Assembly (NCBI RefSeq): GCF_000178835.2
Contig: NC_015275.1
Coordinates: 3,183,001-3,247,000, forward strand
Reading direction: 5' to 3'
Source of the DNA: Cellulosilyticum lentocellum DSM 5427
GTDB taxonomy: Bacteria > Bacillota > Clostridia > Lachnospirales > Cellulosilyticaceae
DNA length: 64,000 nucleotides
In this document: positions 56,356 through 64,000 of the stretch, one piece after another
Position numbering within the stretch: position 1 is the first letter of the stretch
How the letters are laid out: the number at the start of each line of letters is the position of its first letter
Notes under the pieces: model-generated
What the model saw: only the letters and a program-made list of their open reading frames with translations
What the model was told of the DNA's origin: nothing
The model's database searches: none
Made by a program: the position numbers and the translations under genes

Positions 56356-57216
56356 ATGAAAAATAATTTTATTAATTACAACCGTATTTTTAGCATTATG
56401 ATTGGCACCTTACTTCTCGCAATCGCCACTAATGGTGTTCTTATTCCTAATCAACTTTTAAGTGGTGGCGTCAATGGTATTTCCATGCTTCTTTATTTTT
56501 TATTTAATGCAAGAGTTAGTATTACTGTTATCTTACTTAACATCCCTATTTTTATACTTGGTCTTATTTTCCTTCGTAAAACTTATTTAACCTACAGCTT
56601 ATTTGGCATGCTTATGCTATCTTTTTGGTTAGAGGTTACACATCCTCTTATTATTACTCAGGGAAATACCCTTTCTACACTTGTTGTTGCTGGCTTTTTA
56701 CACGGTCTGGGTACAGGTATTATTTTCAGAGCTGATGGCTCTACTGGTGGAACAGATATTATTGCTAAAATTATCAATAAATACTTTTCTATTAATATGG
56801 CAACTGTCACCTTATATTTAAATGCTCTCATTGTTGTTTTATCTATTTACTTCTTTGGCTTAGATATAGCAGTATTAACCATTAGTACTATGTTTTTAAG
56901 TAGTCAAGTGGCTAACTTTGTAGTAGATGGTATTAACAGAAAACGTACCTTATACATTATTACAGAAAGTGAACACGCAGATGAACTTTCAAAATGCTTG
57001 CTTAAGGAATTACATCGTGGTGTTACAATGATTCCTGCTATCGGTGCCTATACTTCAGAGTCTAAGTACATTCTATTTACAACTGTTAGTATACGTGAAG
57101 TTGCTAAAGCCAAACAACTAGTGCTGCGTATAGATTCAAAAGCCTTTATGACTGTAACAGAAACCTCACAAGTAATAGGAAATGGTAAGGGCTTTTTGCC
57201 TCTTACCTCACAATAA
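56356..57216 (+). CDS. YitT family membrane protein
   Basis: The 286 residues have five or six membrane helices (YitT domain, about 10-205; GVLIPNQLLSGGVNGISMLL, DGSTGGTDIIAKIINKYFSI). A soluble DUF2179 domain follows (about 220-275; RGVTMIPAIGAYTSESKYIL). This is the common YitT/YvjA architecture of Firmicutes. No substrate is known. It stands alone, divergent from the PHP gene, and ends in a strong bidirectional terminator. Confidence 0.95.
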   Translation: MKNNFINYNRIFSIMIGTLLLAIATNGVLIPNQLLSGGVNGISMLLYFLFNARVSITVILLNIPIFILGLIFLRKTYLTYSLFGMLMLSFWLEVTHPLIITQGNTLSTLVVAGFLHGLGTGIIFRADGSTGGTDIIAKIINKYFSINMATVTLYLNALIVVLSIYFFGLDIAVLTISTMFLSSQVANFVVDGINRKRTLYIITESEHADELSKCLLKELHRGVTMIPAIGAYTSESKYILFTTVSIREVAKAKQLVLRIDSKAFMTVTETSQVIGNGKGFLPLTSQ

Positions 57217-57240
57217 ATGATTTTTCCAGTTTTGCATACT

Positions 57241-57287
57241 AAAAAGCACTTATCTTTAGTTTTTACTTTAAAGATAAGTGCCTTTTT
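57241..57287. terminator. bidirectional terminator between yitT-like gene and trpS
   Basis: AAAAAGCACTTATCTTTA pairs with TAAAGATAAGTGCCTTTTT; it serves both convergent genes. Confidence 0.92.
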
Positions 57288-57332
57288 CTTTTCATATCAT
57301 CCTTATGTTTATTTTACTTTCCTATTTGCTTC

Positions 57333-58340
57333 TTATCTAATAATAGGTGGAAAGCCTACTTTCTTTTGTACTTTTCGCAAAGTCTTAGTAGCTAAATAAC
57401 TTGCTGTTTCTGCATTCTTTTTAATCACACCATCAATATACGCTTTATCGCTAGATAATTCTTTAAATCGATTTTGTAGTGGCTTTAATTCTTCTGCTAC
57501 GGCTTCTCCTACTTTAACTTTAAAATCACCATAACCTTTACCTGCAAATTCATTTGTTACTTGCTCCATGGTTTGACCAGTAATAGCCCCATAGATTGTC
57601 ATTAAGTTACTTACCCCTGGTTTGTTTTCTTCATCAAAACGTACTTCTGTTTCTGAATCTGTTACAGCACGTTTAAACTTACGGATAATGGTATCTGTAT
57701 CATCGATAATACTAATAGAAGCATTGACATCTGTATCTGATTTTGACATTTTCTTAGTAGGGTCTTGAAGACTCATAATTTTAGCTCCTACTTTTGGAAT
57801 ATAAGCCTCTGGTACTTTAAAGGTATCACCATATAGATTATTAAAACGAATAGCAATATCTCTTGTTAACTCTAAATGCTGTCTTTGGTCAATTCCTACA
57901 GGTACTAAATCAGCTTGATATAATAAAATATCTGCTGCCATAAGTGCTGGGTACGTAAATAAACCTGCATTAATGTTATCACTATGTTTTTGAGATTTAT
58001 CTTTAAACTGTGTCATACGACTTAATTCACCCATATAAGTAAAACAATTTAAAATCCAAGCTAGCTCTGCATGGGCAGATACGTGAGATTGCATATAAAT
58101 AATATTTTTCTCAGGATCAAGGCCTGCTGCTATATAAAGCATCATTAATTCTCTTGCATTTTTTCTAAGTACTGCTGGATCTTGTCTTACAGTAATAGCA
58201 TGCATATCTACAATGCAATATAAGCAATTATATTCATCTTGTAAATTCGTCCAATTCTTAAGGGCACCCAAGTAATTTCCTAACGTAATGATACCGGATG
58301 GCTGCATGCCACTAAAAATAACTTTTTTTTGTTCACTCAT
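57333..58340 (-). CDS. trpS: tryptophanyl-tRNA synthetase
   Basis: Charges tRNA-Trp; class I enzyme. The 335 residues have the HIGH-like segment GMQPSGIITLGNYLGA (about 10-25), the Trp-pocket region DLVPVGIDQRQHLELTRDI (about 142-160) and KMSKS (about 195). The ATG at 58340 is preferred over the in-frame GTG at 58349, which overlaps the GAGGTG site. No T-box was found upstream. The C-terminus overlaps no neighbour. Confidence 0.97.
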   Translation of the reverse strand: MSEQKKVIFSGMQPSGIITLGNYLGALKNWTNLQDEYNCLYCIVDMHAITVRQDPAVLRKNARELMMLYIAAGLDPEKNIIYMQSHVSAHAELAWILNCFTYMGELSRMTQFKDKSQKHSDNINAGLFTYPALMAADILLYQADLVPVGIDQRQHLELTRDIAIRFNNLYGDTFKVPEAYIPKVGAKIMSLQDPTKKMSKSDTDVNASISIIDDTDTIIRKFKRAVTDSETEVRFDEENKPGVSNLMTIYGAITGQTMEQVTNEFAGKGYGDFKVKVGEAVAEELKPLQNRFKELSSDKAYIDGVIKKNAETASYLATKTLRKVQKKVGFPPIIR

Positions 58341-58536
58341 TTCGTGCACCTCTTTATCTTTTTATCTTATTTTATGTTATCAGACAACTTCTGCTAAATC
58401 AAGGGAAAACTATAAACTATCATCTATACGAATAATCATTCTTAGAGTATAATGGAGGTAAATTCAACTATATCTACTAACTTGGTAGTAGTTCATGTGT
58501 TTTATAAAAATATTAATTTAAAGAAAGGATTACACT

Positions 58537-59016
58537 ATGAAAAAGATTGCTAGTTTTACTGTTAATCATATTGACTTATTGCCTGGGATTTATACTTCAC
58601 GTGTAGATGCTATTGGCGATTATACTATTACAACTTATGACCTACGTATGAAACGTCCTAATTTAGAACCTGTTTTAAATACTGCTGAAATTCATGCCAT
58701 TGAACACATTGGTGCTACTTTTTTACGTAATCATCCTACTTTTGCTGATGAGACTATTTACTTTGGGCCAATGGGGTGCCGTACGGGCTTCTATCTTATC
58801 TTAAAAGGTAATAGAAATCCTAAAGAAATTGCACCACTTATTACTGAGCTATTTGAATTCATTTCTCATTTTGAGGGAGAAATTCCTGGTGCTACAGCAA
58901 GAGACTGTGGTAACTACTTAGATTTAAATCTTCCAATGGCAAGATATGAAGCTAAACAGTATCTAGAAAATGTACTTCTTAAGCTCACAGATGCTAATTT
59001 AAATTATCCTCAATAG
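58537..59016 (+). CDS. luxS: S-ribosylhomocysteine lyase
   Basis: Converts S-ribosylhomocysteine to homocysteine and DPD, the AI-2 precursor. The 159 residues are standard length. The metal site is H53-xxx-H57 in EIHAIEHIGA plus C124 in ARDCGNYLDL; catalytic C81 is in GPMGCRTGFY. GAAAGGATTACACT precedes the ATG. Its terminator has been split by an IS3 element (59051-60593), which may change 3'-end formation of luxS mRNA. Confidence 0.98.
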   Translation: MKKIASFTVNHIDLLPGIYTSRVDAIGDYTITTYDLRMKRPNLEPVLNTAEIHAIEHIGATFLRNHPTFADETIYFGPMGCRTGFYLILKGNRNPKEIAPLITELFEFISHFEGEIPGATARDCGNYLDLNLPMARYEAKQYLENVLLKLTDANLNYPQ

Positions 59017-59116
59017 TCAATTTTACTATTCAAAAAAGAAGCTACAATACTGATGTGACCCCAAAAAGTTAGACTTTTATTGCGTAACAGATTTTTGATA
59101 AGTCTGTTACGCATTT

Positions 59117-59935
59117 TTATGCTGCTAAGAGGCTAATTCTGTATTGCACAGGACTGAGCCAGTCTAGTTTTTGCTTTATTCTTTTTTCATTGTAATACTT
59201 TATATATCGTTCTATTGCTGATTTTAATTCCTCATAACTATAATACACAACGCCATAATAGATTTCTTGTTTCAGCAAACCAAAAAAATTCTCCATTACT
59301 GAATTATCATGACAGTTTCCTTTTCTTGACATGCTTTGAAATATTTTTTCTTCTTTCAGTCTGTTTGAATAGGCTTTCATTTGATAAGCCCACCCTTGAT
59401 CTGAATGAAAAGTTCTACGATATGGACAATCAGAAGTAATCTCTATTGCTTTTTCTAAAGCCTTCATAACATTCTGAGCCGATGGTTGTCTACCCATTTC
59501 AAAGCTTATTATTTCACCACTACACATATCCATAAAGGGATCTAAATAAAGCTTATGCGTAGTCATATGACCCTTATTATCAATCTCATAATATTTAAAT
59601 TCTGTTGTGTCAGTTGTTATCTTCTGATGAGGTATATTCGTGTTAAAACGTCTTCTAATTCTATTTGGTGCGACAGTTCCAACTTTGCCTTTGTAGGAAC
59701 TGTATTTTCGACTTTTTCTAGTAAATGATGTAACCTGAAGGTTGAACTTCTGCATAATTCTTTGAACCTTCTTCTTGTTTACTATATATCCTTGATTCCG
59801 AAGTTCTCCACACATTCTTCTATATCCATAGTTCTTATTATTTTTATGTATTTCTAAAATCTTATCCTCAATTTCTTTGTTTGGATTTTCTTTATTAAAG
59901 CACTTTTGCCAATACATATATGTAGCCTTAGGCAT
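59117..59935 (-). CDS. IS3-family transposase OrfB (integrase)
   Basis: The rve catalytic domain. Of 272 residues, the HTH_21 region MCGELRNQGYIVNKKKVQRI (about 41-60) precedes the DDE core: TTDTTEFKYY (first Asp, about 107-112), FHSDQGWAYQM (second Asp, about 176) and SVMENFFGLLKQEIYY (Glu, about 215). It ends with IKQKLDWLSPVQYR. The frame continues upstream to about 59977 (KLKDLLSYSQMPK), in the -1 frame relative to OrfA, as expected for OrfAB made by frameshifting. Confidence 0.95.
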   Translation of the reverse strand: MPKATYMYWQKCFNKENPNKEIEDKILEIHKNNKNYGYRRMCGELRNQGYIVNKKKVQRIMQKFNLQVTSFTRKSRKYSSYKGKVGTVAPNRIRRRFNTNIPHQKITTDTTEFKYYEIDNKGHMTTHKLYLDPFMDMCSGEIISFEMGRQPSAQNVMKALEKAIEITSDCPYRRTFHSDQGWAYQMKAYSNRLKEEKIFQSMSRKGNCHDNSVMENFFGLLKQEIYYGVVYYSYEELKSAIERYIKYYNEKRIKQKLDWLSPVQYRISLLAA

Positions 59936-59958
59936 TTGACTGTACGAGAGAAGGTCTT

Positions 59959-60536
59959 TTAGTTTGAATTGTCTTCGGAGACTGTTGATGACCCTAGCAA
60001 GTCTCTCGTTTTTGCTTCGTCCTCTAAACGCAGTCTCCTCAGTTCTTTTAAAAAGGCATTCTCTATTCTAAGTTTAAGTAATTCATCTTCTAATTCTCGT
60101 ACATGCTCCATACTCGTATCTATTGTAAAATCTTTTGTAAGTTGCGTGGCATCTTTTGAGTTAGTCTTGTCCAATGTTTTCCTCCGTCCTTTCTTATGAG
60201 ATCTTAGAGCATCAAGACCTGCCACTTGGAATCTATTTACCCAGTTACAAATCAATGCTGGGTTATTAATTCCTTCTTGAATAGCTAATTCTTGATACGA
60301 AACCTCACTTGTTAAATATAATTCTACAACATGAAGTTTATAATCAAAAGAGTAACATTCTTTTTTCTTGAATGCATTAATCCTGCATCTCCGAATTCCT
60401 TGTATGCATTAATCCATTTGCGTAATTGTGAATTAGAGCCTAATCCATACTTTGTTGAAAGATAAGGTGTTCCACCTTCACCGTTTAGGTATTCTAAAAC
60501 CACTTTCTTTTTAAACTCAAAACTATGTTTTGCCAT
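59959..60536 (-). pseudogene. IS3-family OrfA, interrupted reading frame
   Basis: The N-terminal part (60536 to about 60360) reads MAKHSFEFKKKVVLEYLNGE with an HTH. The C-terminal part (about 60360 to 59959) continues ELYLTSEVSYQELAIQEG, then the second HTH (NWVNRFQVAGLDAL) and a leucine-zipper region. They are in different frames, with a switch at the A6G run (60360-60366). The rest is homologous to intact OrfA of this family. This can be a one-base deletion or programmed -1 frameshifting. Confidence 0.85.
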
Positions 60537-60688
60537 AAAAATACCGACCTCCCAATCGTTAGATTTTTGGTCTAACTTTTGGGGGTCGGTACATACGCTT
60601 AAGTATTGTAGCTTCTTTTTTGTATTTATCTATAAATTGCTTATTTAACTTTTCTTAAATGCTCTTATATCTTTTAAGCTTATCTATT

Positions 60689-62068
60689 TTATTCACTTGT
60701 TTGGCTTTTTAATAATACCTCATGGCTATTTTCTTTATAGCTTCTAAATTCTTTAATTAACACAAAACCAACTATCACTGTACAAATCACATCACTAATT
60801 GGCTGTGCACACCACGCACCTGTTAATCCTCCTATAGAAGAGGCAATATAAATAACAGGAATAAGTACCAATACTTGTCTTAAAAGACTAAGTACTGTAG
60901 CCACCTTCGCTTTTCCAATAGCTTGAAAATAATTTGATCCCATAATAGAAACTGCTAAAATAGGTAAGGTTAGAACATAGATTCTAATTCCAGGCACTGC
61001 AACAGGGGCAATCTCTCCTGTGCCATCAAATATTCTAACAAAGAAGCCCGGCATTATTTCAATAATAATACAGCCTATAGTTAAAATAATAGTTGCTGCT
61101 ATCATGGAAAGAATGCTTGTTTCCTTCGCACGCCTATAGTTTTTAGCGCCATAATTATAGCCAATAATAGGCTGTGCTCCTTGATTAATCCCAAAAATAG
61201 GCATAAGCACTAGCATCGTCACAGCACTTATAACACCCATAGCTGCTACAGCTACTTGTCCTCCTGTACGATTTAATACATTATTCATGACTACTTGTAC
61301 TAAACTGATCGCCATTTGCATAGTTGCTGGTGCCATACCTATAGCAACTATATTTTTAATGACACTTAAGTCACATTTAAAATAGTGCTTTCTTAATTTT
61401 AAGCCTGACTTTCCTTTTGTAAAATGCCATAAGCCAATAATAGCAGTAACAGCTTGTGAAATAATAGTAGCTAATGCTGCTCCCTCTATACCCATTTGAA
61501 TAACAAATACAAATACATAGTCTAAAATAATATTAAGTACGCATCCAATTACCATGCATACAGAAGACATCTTAGGGCTACCATCAGCACGCATAATACT
61601 GGTAAAGCAAAACCCTAATACATTAAATAGAGTCCCCACTAAAAAGATATTTATATATTGAGCTCCGTAAGGTATGGTTTCTTCATTTCCACCAAATAAT
61701 TTCAATAAATGAGGTGCAAAAATAAGTCCTAGTACCATTAAAATAAGTGCCATAAACGTAGCTATAATAAACCCATTTCCTAATGCTTTTTCTGCTTCTT
61801 CTCGTTGATGTTCACCTAACTTAATAGAAATATAAGCAGTTGTTCCTATTCCAATGAGCATGGAAAATCCTAAAATAATAGTCACGATTGGCATAGTAAT
61901 AACAACACCAGCCATAGCAGCATTTCCTACATCGGGAATATTTCCTATAAATCCTCTATCCACTACATTATAAAGTGCATTTACAAGCATTCCAATAATA
62001 GCAGGAATAGAATATTTTAATAATAATCTTCCTATAGAAGTATTTTCTAATTCTTGTTGTCTATTCAC
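60689..62068 (-). CDS. MATE-family efflux transporter
   Basis: The 459 residues have 12 predicted membrane helices in two MatE halves (about 15-175 and 235-400). The segments IPAIIGMLVNALYNVVDRGF, SMLIGIGTTAYISIKLGE and PIFGINQGAQPIIGYNYGAK (about 288-307) are typical of the Firmicutes multidrug/sodium MATE group (MepA/NorM-like). It is the gene formerly sharing the luxS terminator. The unknown DUF4825-like gene lies 73 bases upstream on the same strand. Confidence 0.96.
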   Translation of the reverse strand: MNRQQELENTSIGRLLLKYSIPAIIGMLVNALYNVVDRGFIGNIPDVGNAAMAGVVITMPIVTIILGFSMLIGIGTTAYISIKLGEHQREEAEKALGNGFIIATFMALILMVLGLIFAPHLLKLFGGNEETIPYGAQYINIFLVGTLFNVLGFCFTSIMRADGSPKMSSVCMVIGCVLNIILDYVFVFVIQMGIEGAALATIISQAVTAIIGLWHFTKGKSGLKLRKHYFKCDLSVIKNIVAIGMAPATMQMAISLVQVVMNNVLNRTGGQVAVAAMGVISAVTMLVLMPIFGINQGAQPIIGYNYGAKNYRRAKETSILSMIAATIILTIGCIIIEIMPGFFVRIFDGTGEIAPVAVPGIRIYVLTLPILAVSIMGSNYFQAIGKAKVATVLSLLRQVLVLIPVIYIASSIGGLTGAWCAQPISDVICTVIVGFVLIKEFRSYKENSHEVLLKSQTSE

Positions 62069-62141
62069 CCTGTTTCCCCCTTGTCAATACTTATTACAAC
62101 CTTATTAGTATATGATTATTTTTAAATTTTAGCAAGCTGCG

Positions 62142-63899
62142 CTAATTTGCAGGAATATCCAATTCTTTTATTAGATACTCTATTATCTCAGGCTCAGTTC
62201 CCTCATAAACTATTTGTAACCTTCCCTTTTCAAAAAAGTATACTTTTTTCTTAGTACGACTCGTATTGCTCCCTAGTATCAATTCTTGCAATGATTGCTT
62301 ACTTTTCTCTTGCTCCTCTATACTACTATATTCATAGACTGTTATATAATCCTCTCCTAAATATAATCTTACCCCTTCTGCTTCTATTCCTCCTTGCGCA
62401 ATATGTGTATATCCCTTTAATGATAATGTTTCATTTAAATCATACACCAACTGTGTTAAGCTATAATCTTCATCATCAAGCGTTACTGGTGTTAATAGGT
62501 GTGTTTCTGGATTATAAAATAAGTCTTGTGCTTTTTTTTGCTCATTTGAAATAAATTGTAGTTTTAAAAAGGCTTTACTAAACCAATCTGCTTTGACCTC
62601 TAAATTGCTATTTAATTCTATAGGTGTCAGAAGTGATTTTCGTTTTAACTGTTCTTTTGCCCAACTCATTAATTCTGGAATAGCTTCATCATTTTTCATT
62701 TCAACTTCTATATTACCCAGACTATAACATTCCTCATTTTCGATTGGTGCTACATAAGCATACTCCTGTTCTGATGTTACGCCATAACACCATACCATTT
62801 CTCCGTCAGGTGATATAGAAAACTCCTTGATAGCTGTTGGCATCTCCCATTCTCCCCACTCTTTTATTTTCCCCTCTCGAATTATATATACCTTTCTTCC
62901 ACCACCAAAAGTATTTTCTCTAAACCTTGTTATCCAAGTCGGCTCCTGTATAGATTGATTTCCCAGTATTTCCATTACATAAGTACATGCAAATTTAACT
63001 TGTTCATTGCTTGTCCTATTTTTGCAGATAGCTAACTCTATTAGCATTTCTTCTAATTCAGGTATACTATAAAATTCTAGTAAACGATATGCACTATAAT
63101 AATTGATATAGTCATTATTATATTTTAACCCTTCTACAAACAAACGATATCCATAATCCTTGATTAAATCTTCTCCCAAGTCCTCATCTATATAGGGCAT
63201 TTTATCTTCATTTGCCAATTGACCTACTGGGAAATTGAGTTTAAAAAACTGATCAACTTTTTCTCCTAGCTCTGTACTGTATGTATACTTTTGACCCATA
63301 TATTGTGTAACAGCTTCTTGTTTCAAAAAGCACTCACTATATTTCCTAAACTCTTCTAACGTTCGACTTGCTCTAATATCTTCTTGAAAGTAGCTATCTA
63401 AATCTCCCTTATAAATAAATCGCTCCACAAAATCATTTCCTATATAAGTCTTCATTGTAATTGCATTTAAGTCATTGCACAGACTCATTAATAGGGTACT
63501 ATTTAAAAGCATCATCTGCTCAACTTTGCTTCTATTTATCCCACTAGTATTCGATACCTTTTTATACTGTATTTGTATTCCATACTTTCCTGCCTCATTA
63601 GGCATAATAATCTGCTCTATCTCATTTCCTTCTGGTAAAATACTTATTAGTTCCTTCAACTCTTCTTCATCATTAATAGAGGTACCCTTATATTCAAATA
63701 ATGCTTCAATATCAATTATTAACTCTTGCTCTTCTTCTGGTAAAACTTCTATCATTTCTTGCTCCAAGTGTTCATCTTTTGATTCATACTTTGCTTCTAA
63801 ACGTGGAGTAATGATTATTACAATAAAAATCCCCAGTAAACAAAAAATAACAATGCATAAGCTGATCATACTTTCTTTTATACGCCCTAATTTTCGCAT
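62142..63899 (-). CDS. membrane-anchored protein with DUF4825-like domain
   Basis: The 585 residues begin with a basic segment and one helix (about 10-32). The region ELIIDIEALFEYKGTSINDE (about 58-77) followed by ISILPEGNEIE resembles DUF4825. The rest (about 110-585) is largely extracellular by topology and rich in Glu, Tyr and Leu. No catalytic motif is seen. AGGGGGAGG precedes the ATG. A nearby BlaR1/M56-like regulator, often seen with DUF4825, would lie outside the window. Certainty about the family is limited. Confidence 0.55.
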   Translation of the reverse strand: MRKLGRIKESMISLCIVIFCLLGIFIVIIITPRLEAKYESKDEHLEQEMIEVLPEEEQELIIDIEALFEYKGTSINDEEELKELISILPEGNEIEQIIMPNEAGKYGIQIQYKKVSNTSGINRSKVEQMMLLNSTLLMSLCNDLNAITMKTYIGNDFVERFIYKGDLDSYFQEDIRASRTLEEFRKYSECFLKQEAVTQYMGQKYTYSTELGEKVDQFFKLNFPVGQLANEDKMPYIDEDLGEDLIKDYGYRLFVEGLKYNNDYINYYSAYRLLEFYSIPELEEMLIELAICKNRTSNEQVKFACTYVMEILGNQSIQEPTWITRFRENTFGGGRKVYIIREGKIKEWGEWEMPTAIKEFSISPDGEMVWCYGVTSEQEYAYVAPIENEECYSLGNIEVEMKNDEAIPELMSWAKEQLKRKSLLTPIELNSNLEVKADWFSKAFLKLQFISNEQKKAQDLFYNPETHLLTPVTLDDEDYSLTQLVYDLNETLSLKGYTHIAQGGIEAEGVRLYLGEDYITVYEYSSIEEQEKSKQSLQELILGSNTSRTKKKVYFFEKGRLQIVYEGTEPEIIEYLIKELDIPAN

Positions 63900-64000
63900 T
63901 ATAGACCTCCCCCTATTCTTTATTACATTATGGACCTAATCCCTTCATAAGTTTATAAGCACAGGTACCTTCTCAATCTATATTTATTTTATATATTTTC

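Larger units (their letters stand above)
59051..60593 (-). mobile_element. IS3-family (IS150-like) insertion sequence
   Basis: 24-bp imperfect terminal inverted repeats start TGATGTGACCCC (59051) and, read inward from 60593, TGTACCGACCCC; both continue AAAAGTTAGAC. TG...CA ends and a 3-bp target duplication TAC (59048-59050, 60594-60596) fit IS3 biology. An inner hairpin (GCGTAACAGA/TCTGTTACGC, 59082-59112) followed by T5 on the plus strand could block incoming luxS transcription. Confidence 0.93.
59032..60621. terminator. luxS / MATE terminator interrupted by an IS
   Basis: The left arm (59032-59050) and right arm (60603-60621) are perfect complements (AAAAGAAGCTACAATAC and its reverse complement). 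In the pre-insertion sequence they would be separated by GCTTAA, giving a classical bidirectional terminator for luxS and the MATE gene. The 1543-bp IS now separates the arms. Confidence 0.85.

Noticed and set aside
58440-58536. Possible SAM-type riboswitch before luxS
   Set aside because: Only a small CTAC/GTAG hairpin is present; none of the conserved SAM aptamer blocks could be found.
59117-60536. Reading the IS3 as a complete active element
   Set aside because: OrfA is broken in the zero frame; activity would require frameshifting at two sites, so I call OrfA interrupted.
63475-63939. A 154-codon plus-strand open frame
   Set aside because: It is antisense to the DUF4825-like gene with serine/isoleucine bias typical of shadow frames.

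Overview
The window is AT-rich DNA from a spore-forming, anaerobic, polysaccharide-using member of the Clostridia. The gene content resembles Lachnospiraceae or Cellulosilyticum-type organisms, but this placement is inferred from gene families and not from a marker-gene comparison. Supporting genes are an alpha/beta-type SASP, a Spo0E-like phosphatase, YtxC, a PdaB-like deacetylase, a reverse rubrerythrin, a thrS T-box leader, a lysine riboswitch and the yerC-pcrA-ligA cluster.

Layout. 1-4.5 kb: an efflux adaptor cut by the window edge, a small membrane protein and a large surface pullulanase. 4.6-6.1 kb: an IS110-family element whose 5' non-coding end folds like a bridge RNA. 6.1-6.95 kb: a gene-free stretch with two related ~195-bp imperfect palindromes in opposite orientation. 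7-11 kb: rplT, rpmI, infC (AUU start, long leader) and thrS (T-box). 11-16.2 kb: DUF805, ytxC, hslO, a methyltransferase, a CorC-type transporter and a SASP. 16.3-18.4 kb: lysine riboswitch, dapA, dapB. 18.5-24.6 kb: cobalamin adenosyltransferase, a metallopeptidase, a tandem OB-fold protein, a spo0E-like gene, a deacetylase, UV endonuclease and two NlpC/P60 hydrolases. 24.8-30.9 kb: the Leloir galactose regulon (galM and galR on one strand, galK-galE-galT on the other) around a doubled GalR-like operator. 31.4-32.5 kb: uppP and tRNA-Pro. 32.7-45.6 kb: a maltodextrin module (lipoprotein amylase, malG, malF, malE), a chemoreceptor, hisJ, a cytoplasmic GH13 enzyme, a TetR regulator and ptsI-ptsH. 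45.8-58.4 kb: rubrerythrin, yjeM, proA, ligA, a PsiE-like protein, pcrA, yerC, a PHP phosphatase, yitT and trpS. 58.5-64 kb: luxS, an IS3-family element, a MATE transporter and a DUF4825-like membrane protein.

How the genes fit together. The alpha-glucan genes form a plausible pathway. A membrane-anchored pullulanase debranches outside the cell, and a lipoprotein amylase shortens the chains at the membrane. MalEFG imports the maltodextrins; no ATPase gene is present here, so a shared MsmX-type ATPase is likely. A cytoplasmic GH13 enzyme finishes the job. The galactose genes form a complete Leloir route. Two insertion sequences are present. The IS3 element has an exact 3-bp target duplication and sits at the stem/loop border of the luxS terminator.

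Most notable unexplained structures: the putative bridge RNA; the paired 195-bp hairpin elements, which carry compensatory base changes; a short promoter-plus-terminator unit that could encode a ~70-nt RNA; and a structured orphan interval between the galT and uppP terminators.
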